A stretch of DNA of 64,000 bases from contig NZ_BRLB01000002.1 in the NCBI RefSeq assembly GCF_027923465.1, forward strand, positions 1 to 64,000, read 5' to 3'. Made by a program: the position numbers and the translations under genes. The notes beneath the pieces were generated by a model. The model had not been told where the DNA came from. It did no database searches and saw only the letters and a program-made list of their open reading frames with translations. This document shows, in pieces, positions 18,908 through 27,479 of the stretch. The first letter of the stretch is position 1; each line of letters begins with the position of its first letter. This DNA comes from Vallitalea longa (GTDB taxonomy: Bacteria; Bacillota; Clostridia; Lachnospirales; Vallitaleaceae).

Positions 18908-19255
18908 TTAAGACATCTTATTGCACTCTTCTGCACATTTCTTACATACTTGAGCACATTTTTGACAATGCTCATCTTTAAACATTTCACATTCTTTTGA
19001 ACACATATCACAAATAGTGGCACATAGTTTACAATGTTCTTTTGCATGTTTTGCTTCCATAGACATATGTGCTACTGACATTTGACACATTTGAGCACAT
19101 TCTATTAGCGTACTGATACAATTCTTTCTTTCTGCCACGTCAGCTTCATTTAGACATGCTTTGAAACATTCATAACAAGCTTGTGCACATTTTGAACATT
19201 CATCGATACACATTTGATATTTATCAGTGTTTGTTGTTACTATACCCATAAGCAT
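18908..19255 (-). CDS. Cys-rich four-helix-bundle metal-binding protein (DUF326)
   Basis: These 115 residues include 19 cysteines, mostly as CxxC or CxxxC along helices (MCIDECSKCAQACYECFKAC; HCKLCATICDMCSKECEMF; HCQKCAQVCKKCAEEC). This matches the DUF326 copper-storage-like bundles in which thiols line a core that holds many Cu(I) ions. There is no export signal, so it should be cytosolic. GGAGG lies 5 bases before the chosen ATG. Metal identity is inferred from the family. Confidence 0.85.
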   Translation of the reverse strand: MLMGIVTTNTDKYQMCIDECSKCAQACYECFKACLNEADVAERKNCISTLIECAQMCQMSVAHMSMEAKHAKEHCKLCATICDMCSKECEMFKDEHCQKCAQVCKKCAEECNKMS

Positions 19256-19345
19256 TATACCTCCGTTTTATTTTAATACAACAATATTATTTGCAAATTT
19301 CATTACTTAATACTAATTAAATTAAATTTCATACGATTGTTTATG

Positions 19346-19477
19346 AACAAAAGAGGCTATGCCTCGTTCCGCAAAGCGGATTTGTCGTTAGGAAAATTTC
19401 CTTAGCGCATATGAAAATGCTTCTGGTTCATATGCTTAAAAAATAGGACTTTCGTATAAGGAAACAAAAGAGGCTAT
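19346..19477. repeat. Intergenic hairpin cluster with a 15-bp direct repeat
   Basis: AACAAAAGAGGCTAT occurs at 19346-19360 and again at 19463-19477. Between them are consecutive small hairpins: GAGGC/GCCTC (19353-19365), TCCGC/GCGGA (19368-19380), GGAAA/TTTCC (about 19391-19401) and GCATATGAA/TTCATATGC (19407-19435). The block is richer in G+C than its surroundings and looks like a dispersed extragenic repeat. Confidence 0.6.
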
Positions 19478-19526
19478 TCTTCCTTCTTCTCAAAAAAAAT
19501 TCGATGAAAATAGAACTTTTTTTGTC

Positions 19527-19564
19527 AAAAAAATAGCCAGCCAATTAGTAAACTGGCTGGTTAT
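19527..19564 (-). terminator. Terminator of the first metallopeptidase gene
   Basis: On the minus strand ATAACCAGCCA pairs with TGGCTGGCTAT with one mismatch and is followed by TTTTTTT. It lies 25 bp beyond the peptidase stop codon. Confidence 0.9.
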
Positions 19565-19588
19565 CTTTGCTATTGATATATAATTATA

Positions 19589-21682
19589 TTATCTCATTTT
19601 AGGACTATTAAATATTTTATTATATATTATTTCATATTCAAAATCTACTGTTCCTTTTTTACCTATTGGTGCAGCATACCATACTATCATGTATGTAGTA
19701 CCTTTTTGGAAGAATAGATTAAGGTTAACTGAATCTTGTTCAGTTATATTGAATGGATCTATATTAAGTATGCTATATGCAGTAAGGTCGATACACTTTT
19801 GACCACCTAATGTCTTTTTATTAATAAATGTAACAGCATACTCAACTTTAATATCTAAAATTTCATCTATACTGCTAAATCCATCTAAAGAACTACAATC
19901 ATTTAGATAACCTATTTCTTCAATCTCAACATTATCTATGAACCATCCTGATTCATTAGATGCTGCATCTGTCATATAACGGAATCCAACTAGGATCTCT
20001 TGTCCTGCATATGGAGTTAAATCGAATTCTTCAGTACCCCAAGCAGTATCTTGTCTTGAGAATCCAGGTAGATTATCATATATATCAGGAGCTTGAGAGT
20101 TTAATGGAAATTCATCTTGGTCTATAGTATTATCATTAGCAAGACTTGTCCAAGTTTCTCCATTATCTGTGGAAACTTGAACCATACAAGCATCCCACAT
20201 TGGTTCAGCATCAACGAATGTATCAAATTTCAACATTGGATTTACTGCATCAGTTAAATCAGCACTAAATATCAATTGATTATCTATATCGTTACCATTA
20301 TTTCCCCAGAGTACTTCTCCTTTATCTTCTTTTGGGTCTTCCATAGATTTCCATGGATTAGGCATGAATTCTACTCCATCAAATTTGATATTATTGATTC
20401 TTTTTGAAGTATCTAATACTTTGTAATCAGCTCCCCAAGCAGGAACTCCGTCTTTATCATATTCAAGAGCAGATTCAAAATCAACATTAATATCTATACT
20501 ATCAAAATTATAGATACCATCACCAATAAAATCAGTATCGATAGCAGCCGCAATAGTGAAATTCCTAAATAAATCTTCAAAATCTATACCTGTATTAAAT
20601 TCATCAAGAACATCATTAACACTTTCGATTCCATGGTTTGCATCTTTTGCTAATGATTGTGTAAAATCATGACCATATTTGTCATATATATATAATTGGA
20701 ATAAATAAGCTTGACCATAATCTGCTAAAGTCTCAGGTCCAGTTGAAGCATCAACATGCTCATCCCATTCAACTAATGAATTTTCTGGATAATCCAAGAA
20801 AGCATTAACATGGCTCATAGGATGAATACCGAAACATAAATACTCAGCAAAATCAGACATACCTTCATTTAACCAAGTTTCTTCTGATGAATCATTATCA
20901 TCATGAATTAAATGTTGGAATTCATGAGCTGTAGTTGGTAGCCAGTCTTCGTCTAATCTTCTATCCCAATCTTTTGCAGATATATTAATTATGTTTCTAT
21001 CCATATAATCTTCATATGTAGTTGAATAAAATCCTCCCATTATTAATGGGTATGTTTGATCATAATAATTGGTATCTCTAAAATTATCTACAAGAAGGAT
21101 TACTCTATCAGCTCCGTCTTCTGCAACATAATAATCTTGTGGTAGGCCTACTTGAGCTGGAAGTGTTGCATCATTTCCAGTATGAGTATCATGCATACCG
21201 AAGAAACTTGTATCAGTAGGATAAACTGTTTCGTCAAAAACGTCTCTTGCATGATCTACTTGTTGTTGATTAATGATAGGGGTTTCTCTATCATCAATAT
21301 AAGATAAATCATCAGCTATCCATAGTTCAACTGTTTCTCCAAGACTTCTTAGAGTAAAAGTTTTTAGATAATATCCATTTGTTTCATCGTATGCTAAGAA
21401 ATATTTAGTTCCTCCATTATAAGTGAAATTAGGATTATCAGCTTCAGCTGTTAAAGAATAAGTATTTGCAAAACGCATTTTTGATGCGAATTGTTTTAAT
21501 TGCTTAGCTATTTCTAATTTATAATCATCATCTTTTTCTAGTGCTCTAATTTTAGTACCCATATCAATTATGTCTCCATATCTGTCTGTATCCCATTCAT
21601 CTTGAGCAAAAACGCTGGTTGCTGTAAATGTAAATGATAAACAAAATACTAGTGATAATACTAATGATAATAATTTTTTCAT
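19589..21682 (-). CDS. Secreted zinc metallopeptidase, copy 1
   Basis: This 697-residue protein has a signal peptide ending near FA|QDEW (residue 26) and the zinc motif HEFQH at 253-257 with a third ligand Glu273 in WLNEGMSDFAE, 16 residues on, as in gluzincin-like peptidases. From about 450 on it has a beta-rich region (QVSTDNGETWTSLAN, VGFRYMTDAASNESGWFIDNVEI) like the accessory domain of immune inhibitor A proteases. It is a close paralogue of the next gene. It acts outside the cell; the substrate is unknown. Confidence 0.82.
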   Translation of the reverse strand: MKKLLSLVLSLVFCLSFTFTATSVFAQDEWDTDRYGDIIDMGTKIRALEKDDDYKLEIAKQLKQFASKMRFANTYSLTAEADNPNFTYNGGTKYFLAYDETNGYYLKTFTLRSLGETVELWIADDLSYIDDRETPIINQQQVDHARDVFDETVYPTDTSFFGMHDTHTGNDATLPAQVGLPQDYYVAEDGADRVILLVDNFRDTNYYDQTYPLIMGGFYSTTYEDYMDRNIINISAKDWDRRLDEDWLPTTAHEFQHLIHDDNDSSEETWLNEGMSDFAEYLCFGIHPMSHVNAFLDYPENSLVEWDEHVDASTGPETLADYGQAYLFQLYIYDKYGHDFTQSLAKDANHGIESVNDVLDEFNTGIDFEDLFRNFTIAAAIDTDFIGDGIYNFDSIDINVDFESALEYDKDGVPAWGADYKVLDTSKRINNIKFDGVEFMPNPWKSMEDPKEDKGEVLWGNNGNDIDNQLIFSADLTDAVNPMLKFDTFVDAEPMWDACMVQVSTDNGETWTSLANDNTIDQDEFPLNSQAPDIYDNLPGFSRQDTAWGTEEFDLTPYAGQEILVGFRYMTDAASNESGWFIDNVEIEEIGYLNDCSSLDGFSSIDEILDIKVEYAVTFINKKTLGGQKCIDLTAYSILNIDPFNITEQDSVNLNLFFQKGTTYMIVWYAAPIGKKGTVDFEYEIIYNKIFNSPKMR

Positions 21683-21793
21683 AAAAAAACCTCCATTTGT
21701 TTTATTGATAATTTTCTACAATTAAACTGATAATCAGTATTGTATAAGTGTTTGTGATTAATATTTAATTTAAAATTTAATCCTTATGCATAT

Positions 21794-23911
21794 TTATCTT
21801 TGCTTTTCTCCAACAAAATCTTTTTGAGAAATTATTTCATATTCAAAATCTACAGTTCCTTTTTTTCCTATAGGAGCCGCATACCAAACTATCATATAAT
21901 TAGTTCCATGTTGGAAATATCCTTTAAGTTTAACTGAATCTTGATCAGTTATGCTAAATGGATCTATATTAAGGATTTTATATTGAACTTCATTATTGTT
22001 TCCGTGACCATGACCATGTCCATGACCATGATGACCTTTTGTTGATTCATTAATGAATGTAACAGCATATTCTACTTTAATATTTAAAATTTCATCTATA
22101 CTGCTAAATCCATCTAAAGAACTACAATCATTTAGATAACCTATTTCTTCAATCTCAACATTATCTATGAACCATCCTGATTCATTAGATGCTGCATCTG
22201 TCATATAACGGAATCCAACTAAGATTTCTTGTCCTACATATGGAGTTAAATCGAATTCTTCAGTACTCCAAACAGTATCTTGTCTTGAGAATCCAGGTAG
22301 ATTATCATATATATCAGGAGCTTGAGAGTTATATGGGAATTCATCTTGACCTATAGTATTGTCATTAGCAAGACTTGCCCAAGTTTCTCCATTATCTGTG
22401 GAAACTTGAACCATACAAGCATCCCACATTGGTTCAGCATCTACGAATGTATCAAATTTCAACAATGGATTTACTGCATCAGTTAAATCAGCACTAAATA
22501 TCAATTGATTGTCAATACTGTTACCATTATTTCCCCAAAGTACTTCGCCTTTATCTTCTTTTGGATCTTCCATAGGTACCCATGGATTAGGCATAAACTC
22601 TACTCCATCAAATTTAATATTACAAATTCTTTCAGAATTATCTAATACTTTATAATCAGCACCCCAAGCAGGTACTCCATCTTTGTCATATGCAAGAGCT
22701 GATTCAAAATCAACATTGATATCTATACTATCAAAATTGTAGATACCATTCTCAACAATATCAGTATCTATAGCCGCTGCAATAGAAAATCTTCTAAATA
22801 ATTCTTCAAAATCAATACCTGCATTAAATTCATCAAGAATATCATTAACACTTTCAATTCCATGGTTTGCATCTTTTGCTAGTGCTTGTGTAAAATCATG
22901 ACCATATTTATCGTACATATATAGTTGGAATAAATAAGCTTGACCATAATCTGCTAAAGTTTCAGGTCCAGTTGGAGCATCAACGTGCTCATCCCATTCT
23001 ACTAATGAATTCTCTGGATAATCCAAGAAAGCATTAACATGACTTGTTGGATGAATACCAAAACATAAATACTCTGCAAAATCAGACATACCTTCATTTA
23101 ACCATGTTTCTTCTGATGAATCATTATCATCATGAATTAAATGTTGGAATTCATGAGCTGTTGTTGGTAACCAGTCTTCGTCTAATCTTCTATCCCAATC
23201 TTTAGCACATAAATTAATTATATTTCTATCCATATAATCTTCATAAGTACTTGAATAAAATCCACCTATTATTAGTGGGTATGTTTGATCATAGTAATTA
23301 GTATCTCTAAAGTTATCTACGAGAAGGATTACTCTATCAGCTCCATCTTCTGCAACATAGTAATCTTGTGGTAGACCTACTTGACCTGGAAGAGTTGCAT
23401 CATTTCCAGTATGAGTATCATGCATACCAAAGAAACTTGTATCAGTAGGATAAACAGTTTCATCAAAAACGTCTCTTGCATGATCTACTTGTTGTTGATT
23501 AATGACAGGGGTTTCTCTATCATCATTATAAGATAAATCGTCAGCTATCCAAATTTCAACTGTTTCTCCAAGACTTCTTAAAGTAAAAGTTTTTAGATAA
23601 TATCCATTTATTTCATCGTATGCTAGGAAATATTTAGTTCCTCCGTTATAAGTGAAATTAGGATTATCAGCTTCAGCTGTTAAAGAATAAATATTAGTAA
23701 AACTCATTTTTGAAGTGAATTGCATTAATTGATCAGCTATTTGCTGCCTATAATCTTCATCTTTCTCTAATGTTCTGAGTTTAGTACCAATGTCGATTAA
23801 GTCTCCATATCTGTCCGTATCCCACTCATCATCAGCTAAAACATTTGTCACTGGTAAAGCAAAAGATAGACAAAATACCATTGCTAACAATAAAGTTAAA
23901 ACTTTTTTCAT
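21794..23911 (-). CDS. Secreted zinc metallopeptidase, copy 2 with His-Gly insert
   Basis: These 705 residues are, by eye, nearly identical to the neighbour over most of the length, including signal peptide, HEFQH, the WLNEGMSDFAEYL ligand helix and the beta-rich region. The main difference is near residue 645, where this copy has a GHHGHGHGHGHGNNN insert in place of KTLGGQKCIDLTAYS. The insert could bind zinc. Both copies read the same way with 111 bp between, so a recent tandem duplication is likely. Confidence 0.82.
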   Translation of the reverse strand: MKKVLTLLLAMVFCLSFALPVTNVLADDEWDTDRYGDLIDIGTKLRTLEKDEDYRQQIADQLMQFTSKMSFTNIYSLTAEADNPNFTYNGGTKYFLAYDEINGYYLKTFTLRSLGETVEIWIADDLSYNDDRETPVINQQQVDHARDVFDETVYPTDTSFFGMHDTHTGNDATLPGQVGLPQDYYVAEDGADRVILLVDNFRDTNYYDQTYPLIIGGFYSSTYEDYMDRNIINLCAKDWDRRLDEDWLPTTAHEFQHLIHDDNDSSEETWLNEGMSDFAEYLCFGIHPTSHVNAFLDYPENSLVEWDEHVDAPTGPETLADYGQAYLFQLYMYDKYGHDFTQALAKDANHGIESVNDILDEFNAGIDFEELFRRFSIAAAIDTDIVENGIYNFDSIDINVDFESALAYDKDGVPAWGADYKVLDNSERICNIKFDGVEFMPNPWVPMEDPKEDKGEVLWGNNGNSIDNQLIFSADLTDAVNPLLKFDTFVDAEPMWDACMVQVSTDNGETWASLANDNTIGQDEFPYNSQAPDIYDNLPGFSRQDTVWSTEEFDLTPYVGQEILVGFRYMTDAASNESGWFIDNVEIEEIGYLNDCSSLDGFSSIDEILNIKVEYAVTFINESTKGHHGHGHGHGHGNNNEVQYKILNIDPFSITDQDSVKLKGYFQHGTNYMIVWYAAPIGKKGTVDFEYEIISQKDFVGEKQR
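22003..22036 (-). repeat. In-frame (CATGAC)-type microsatellite encoding His-Gly
   Basis: Six-base units of the CCATGA/CCATGT kind repeat about five times within the second peptidase gene and encode alternating His and Gly. Slippage here would add or remove His-Gly pairs without changing frame. Confidence 0.7.
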
Positions 23912-24202
23912 ATAAAACCTCCCTGTTTTTTGTTAGATAACATATAAATTATCAATTAATATTAAATTATTAATAATATTGTTACAAGTTATCCACATCA
24001 TAAGTATATAATATTTTATTAATAATTTCTACAATAATTGTCATATTCTTTTAAATTAAAACAATTATATGCTTATACTAATTATAATATTATTATAATT
24101 ACAATTTAATCTTATTTTAATATTCAGAATTAAATTATTACAATATTAATTTAATTGTATAATATTACTTAAAACAATATATACTAAGTGTAATTATATA
24201 CA
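23912..24202. other. AT-rich upstream region of the peptidase pair
   Basis: There is no gene or clear repeat. The peptidase promoter must lie here, but the extreme A+T content gives many candidate -10 boxes and no decisive -35. Confidence 0.5.
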
Positions 24203-24352
24203 ACTCAACTTTCCTACCTTTAACTTAATTCAGATAATTAAGGTTTAAAGGTCTGGTTTACGGAATAAAAGAAAGAAGAATCACCTATATTTTAATTCTG
24301 TAAAGCCTTTCAATTAGATTACTCACATAAATTTGAAGTGGGAAAGTTGAGT
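24203..24352 (+). ncRNA. Three-stem element before a small ORF: structured RNA or MITE
   Basis: Three complementary pairs nest to form a junction. P1: ACTCAACTTTCC (24203-24214) with GGAAAGTTGAGT (24341-24352), 12 bp perfect. P2: ACCTTTAA (24216-24223) with TTAAAGGT (24245-24252), then TTAATT with AATTAA around a CAGAT loop. P3: GG-TTTAC-G-GAAT (24255-24266) with ATTC-T-GTAAA-G-CC (24295-24307). The small ORF's ribosome binding site lies 20 bases after P1. The P1 arms could instead be terminal inverted repeats of a miniature transposable element. I do not recognise the family. Confidence 0.55.
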
Positions 24353-24385
24353 AAATATCGTTTATTAATCAAAGGAGGATAAATT

Positions 24386-24520
24386 ATGAGAAAATCAGTT
24401 CAAGAAAACAGTGAAAAAATAAAAAGAACTTTTAAGAATAATGGTAAATATGATAAGGATTTTAGCAATAACAAGAAAAGTAATGCTAACGACAAACTAG
24501 ATAATAATTCTGATAGATAA
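24386..24520 (+). CDS. Small basic hypothetical protein (44 residues)
   Basis: The ATG follows an excellent AAAGGAGG with 8-base spacing and opens a 44-codon frame rich in Lys, Asn, Asp and Ser, beginning MRKSVQENSEKIKRTFKNNG and ending NNSDR. There are no hydrophobic segments, so it is predicted to be a soluble, disordered, charged peptide. I do not recognise a family. It is preceded by the three-stem element and followed after about 80 bp by a bidirectional terminator. Confidence 0.6.
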   Translation: MRKSVQENSEKIKRTFKNNGKYDKDFSNNKKSNANDKLDNNSDR

Positions 24521-24598
24521 TAATAATATTTCTTTAACTTTAATAAGAGAATTGAATTAATTTATTATAATAAAGGGAATATATATGACAATTCAAAT

Positions 24599-24645
24599 AA
24601 AACATCTCCTATTAAATATATAATATTTCAAATAGGAGATGTTTT
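24599..24645. terminator. Bidirectional terminator between the small ORF and pyrC
   Basis: AACATCTCCTATT (24601-24613) pairs with AATAGGAGATGTT (24631-24643), flanked by A runs on the left and T runs on the right, so it works for both converging transcripts. Confidence 0.85.
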
Positions 24646-24649
24646 GTAT

Positions 24650-25930
24650 TTAATCTTCGCTATAACTATAGAGCTTACCATTGATTATTGTATCAGTTAT
24701 GTTAGCAAAAACTTCATAACCATCATATAATGAATATCTGGCTTTTGATAAAAATTTCTTAGAATGAATTTTATATTTATCATCTATATCAACTATAACC
24801 ATGTCTCCATCATATCCTTGTGCTATTCTACCCTTATTAATACTTAATATGTTAGCAGGATTAAAAGACATTTTATTTATTAATTGCTGTATTGTTAATA
24901 TATTATTTTTAACTAAATAAGTATATGATAATGAAAATGCAGTTTCAAATGATGACATTCCGAAAGAAGCTACATCAAACTCTAATAACTTGGAATCGAT
25001 TGTATTAGGTTTATGGTCTGAACTGATAACATCAATTGTACCATCTTTTAAACCTTCAAGTATACTATCAATATCTTCTTGAGTTCTAAGTGGAGGACTT
25101 AATTTAGCAAAAGTATTATAGTTATCGACACTTGATTCATCTAATATGAAATATCTAGGGGAGGTCTCTGCCGTAATTTTTATTCCTTTGCTTTTAGCAT
25201 CCCTAATTAGTTCGACAGTTTCTTTTGATGAAACATGTGTTATATGCAGATTGATGTCATATTCTTTTGCTAATAAAATGTTTCTAGTCAAATGTAATGT
25301 CTCAGCTACTACAGGAAATCCTTTCAAACCAAGTCTAGTTGCCATATAACCTTCATTTATACCACTTTTGTTAGAAATACTAGTATCTTCACAATGTAAT
25401 ATTATTGGAAGCTCAAACATACTAGCATAACGAAATATTTTTTTCAATAGATTATTATCTTGTATAGGTATATCGCCATCTGATAATGCGACAATTCCAG
25501 AAAGTTGCATTTCACCATATTCTGTTAATTCTTTTCCTTCACAATTTTTGGTTAAACTACCATAAGGAAAAAGATTAGTTATAGCATCTACCTTTGATTT
25601 CGTTTTTATATACTCCACTACTGTTTTATTATCGATAACTGGTAAAGTATTAGGATTACAAGTGATACTTGTAAATCCTCCTCTAGCTGCACTTGAAGAA
25701 CCAGTAATGAAACTTTCTTTATATTCATATCCTGGCTCACATATTTCACAATGCATGTCTATAAGTCCAGGAATCACGATTTTATCACTAGCATCTATCG
25801 TATAATATCCATCCATATTTATATTAGGCATTATTTCTGCAATTTTACCATCATTTATTAATATATCAGTATTCAACAATACCTCGTTGTCAGTTATTAC
25901 TTTTCCATTTTTAATAAGTAAATTATACAT
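24650..25930 (-). CDS. pyrC: Dihydroorotase-like amidohydrolase, altered HxH motif
   Basis: This 426-residue class I dihydroorotase-like protein follows pyrB and overlaps it by 8 bp. Most family landmarks are present: ALSDGD, LHCED, HITHVSS and SSDHKPN. The N-terminal metal motif, normally HVHLREPG, reads HCEICEPG at residues 60-67: the second metal His is Glu and the substrate-binding Arg is Cys. It may be a catalytically altered or non-catalytic partner, or act on another substrate. A dihydroorotase role is likely only from context. Confidence 0.72.
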   Translation of the reverse strand: MYNLLIKNGKVITDNEVLLNTDILINDGKIAEIMPNINMDGYYTIDASDKIVIPGLIDMHCEICEPGYEYKESFITGSSSAARGGFTSITCNPNTLPVIDNKTVVEYIKTKSKVDAITNLFPYGSLTKNCEGKELTEYGEMQLSGIVALSDGDIPIQDNNLLKKIFRYASMFELPIILHCEDTSISNKSGINEGYMATRLGLKGFPVVAETLHLTRNILLAKEYDINLHITHVSSKETVELIRDAKSKGIKITAETSPRYFILDESSVDNYNTFAKLSPPLRTQEDIDSILEGLKDGTIDVISSDHKPNTIDSKLLEFDVASFGMSSFETAFSLSYTYLVKNNILTIQQLINKMSFNPANILSINKGRIAQGYDGDMVIVDIDDKYKIHSKKFLSKARYSLYDGYEVFANITDTIINGKLYSYSED

Positions 25931-26855
25931 TAAAACTCACCCCACACTTAGATAATACATGAAATAACGCCATTCTAACAGCTACTCCATTGATTTGCTG
26001 TCTATTAATTATAGAATTGTCTCCGTCAATGACTTCAGAAGATATTTCAATTCCTCTATTTATAGGCCCAGGATGCATTACTATAACATCCTTTTTAGCA
26101 TACTTCAAGCGATTTACATCTAGTTTGAATAATCTCATATACTCATTTATGGAAGGTAAAAGATTATCTTCTTGCCTTTCATTCTGAATTTTTAATGTCA
26201 TTATGACATCAGCATCAATAATTGCTTCGGTAATAGTGTTATGAACTTCTATATTATCACCTAAATTACTTGGAATGAGTGTTGGTGGTCCAGCTAATGT
26301 AACTTTTGCACCAAGTTTCGTAAGCCCCCAAATGTTACTTCTTGCTACTCTATTATGCATGATATCTCCAATTATAGCTACCTTCAAGCCACTGAATTTA
26401 TTTTTGATTTCATATATTGATAATAGATCTACCAAAGCTTGACTAGGGTTTTCGTTTCTACCATCACCCGCATTGATTACAGACGCATTGACATATTTAG
26501 TAAGGTAATGAGGACCTCCAGAAAGTGGATGTCTTATTACTATGAAATCAGCACCTATCTGGTCAACAGATCTACCGAGGTCTTTTAATGACTCACCTCT
26601 GTAGAACTGATTTGATGTGGTAAGATTAATAACTTTAGCACTCAGATTTTGAGCAGCTAGTTCAAATGATAACTTTGAACGTGACTGCTCTTCATAATAT
26701 AGCATCGCTACAGTTTTACCTTTCAATAAAGGAGTTGTTGTGAACTTATTAGACTTAATGGTATATTTCATCTTTTGTGCTGAGTTAAGTATATAATGAA
26801 TCTCATCGCATGATAAGGATTTTAGATCTAAAAAATGTTTAAGATTAAGTAACAT
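25923..26855 (-). CDS. pyrB: Aspartate carbamoyltransferase-like protein, divergent active site
   Basis: These 310 residues keep the overall aspartate transcarbamoylase order: HP at 109, QALVDL, RVARSN and HPGPINRGIEI. Key positions differ from the family: STRTR reads QSRSK (57-61), the catalytic-loop Lys reads Arg86 in YRGES, the His of HPTQ reads Asn136 in ENPSQ, and LRxQ reads LKIQ (221-224). Arg54-, Arg105-, Gln137- and Arg167-equivalents remain. No pyrI gene lies next to it. Activity with carbamoyl phosphate and aspartate is plausible but uncertain. Confidence 0.75.
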   Translation of the reverse strand: MLLNLKHFLDLKSLSCDEIHYILNSAQKMKYTIKSNKFTTTPLLKGKTVAMLYYEEQSRSKLSFELAAQNLSAKVINLTTSNQFYRGESLKDLGRSVDQIGADFIVIRHPLSGGPHYLTKYVNASVINAGDGRNENPSQALVDLLSIYEIKNKFSGLKVAIIGDIMHNRVARSNIWGLTKLGAKVTLAGPPTLIPSNLGDNIEVHNTITEAIIDADVIMTLKIQNERQEDNLLPSINEYMRLFKLDVNRLKYAKKDVIVMHPGPINRGIEISSEVIDGDNSIINRQQINGVAVRMALFHVLSKCGVSFNV

Positions 26856-26887
26856 TATAATACCTCCAAGAGTGATTAATAAAATAT

Positions 26888-26916
26888 ATTGTATACCACT
26901 ATAACAATTAAATCAA
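26888..26916 (-). promoter_or_regulatory. Promoter of pyrB-pyrC
   Basis: The minus strand has TTGATT (26916-26911), a 17-bp spacer and TACAAT (26893-26888), about 33 bp before the start codon. The short leader leaves no room for a PyrR attenuator. Confidence 0.65.
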
Positions 26917-26960
26917 TAGAGTTTATTAAAATTCGATTCTATGGTTGTAATAATTATCAG

Positions 26961-27437
26961 TTATTTCTTATAATAATCTTTTACAAATACACAGATAGAT
27001 TCAAAAAACAAGTGTTTGAATTCATCTTGTTGAATTTCAGGGTCTAATTCTTGGAATTCAGGATCATCTAACATATCATATTCAAAAATCACTGGTCTCC
27101 ATAGTCCTATGCCAAGTTCTTTAAAACTGTAGCTATAACCTAATTCACAATCTGTTTCATCATACTTGCCATATTCAGAAATATATTTAACCAATAACTT
27201 CGCTTCAGTCCTAAAAAGGTCTACTCCCTCAAAAAGAACGAAATGTGTATCTCTAAATGAATCAGGTACTTCAATAAAGATTACTTTATCATTGGCATAT
27301 TCTATATGATACTCATCTATCCATTCTATAGATTCTTGTTTCTTGGGTGTTCCTATTATTCTATATACTTCTTGTCTATCCATTCCTATTTCTATTTCGC
27401 CTATTGATTTGCCTGGTACTACCTTTAAAATTTGCAT
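26961..27437 (-). CDS. Hypothetical acidic cytosolic protein
   Basis: I do not recognise this 158-residue protein. It is acidic, has no signal or membrane segment, and starts with GEIEIGMDRQEVYRIIGTPKK, the turn seen in several unrelated small folds that read IGMTxEEVxxxLGxP. Aromatic and acidic residues dominate the rest (FFESICVFVKDYYKK at the end). AAGGAGG precedes the ATG. It lies alone between pyrB and the GH18 gene, with no gene for a partner toxin in view. Confidence 0.6.
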   Translation of the reverse strand: MQILKVVPGKSIGEIEIGMDRQEVYRIIGTPKKQESIEWIDEYHIEYANDKVIFIEVPDSFRDTHFVLFEGVDLFRTEAKLLVKYISEYGKYDETDCELGYSYSFKELGIGLWRPVIFEYDMLDDPEFQELDPEIQQDEFKHLFFESICVFVKDYYKK

Positions 27438-27479
27438 TATGTAATCCTCCTTAATGATTAAATAATCTTCTATAGTTGA

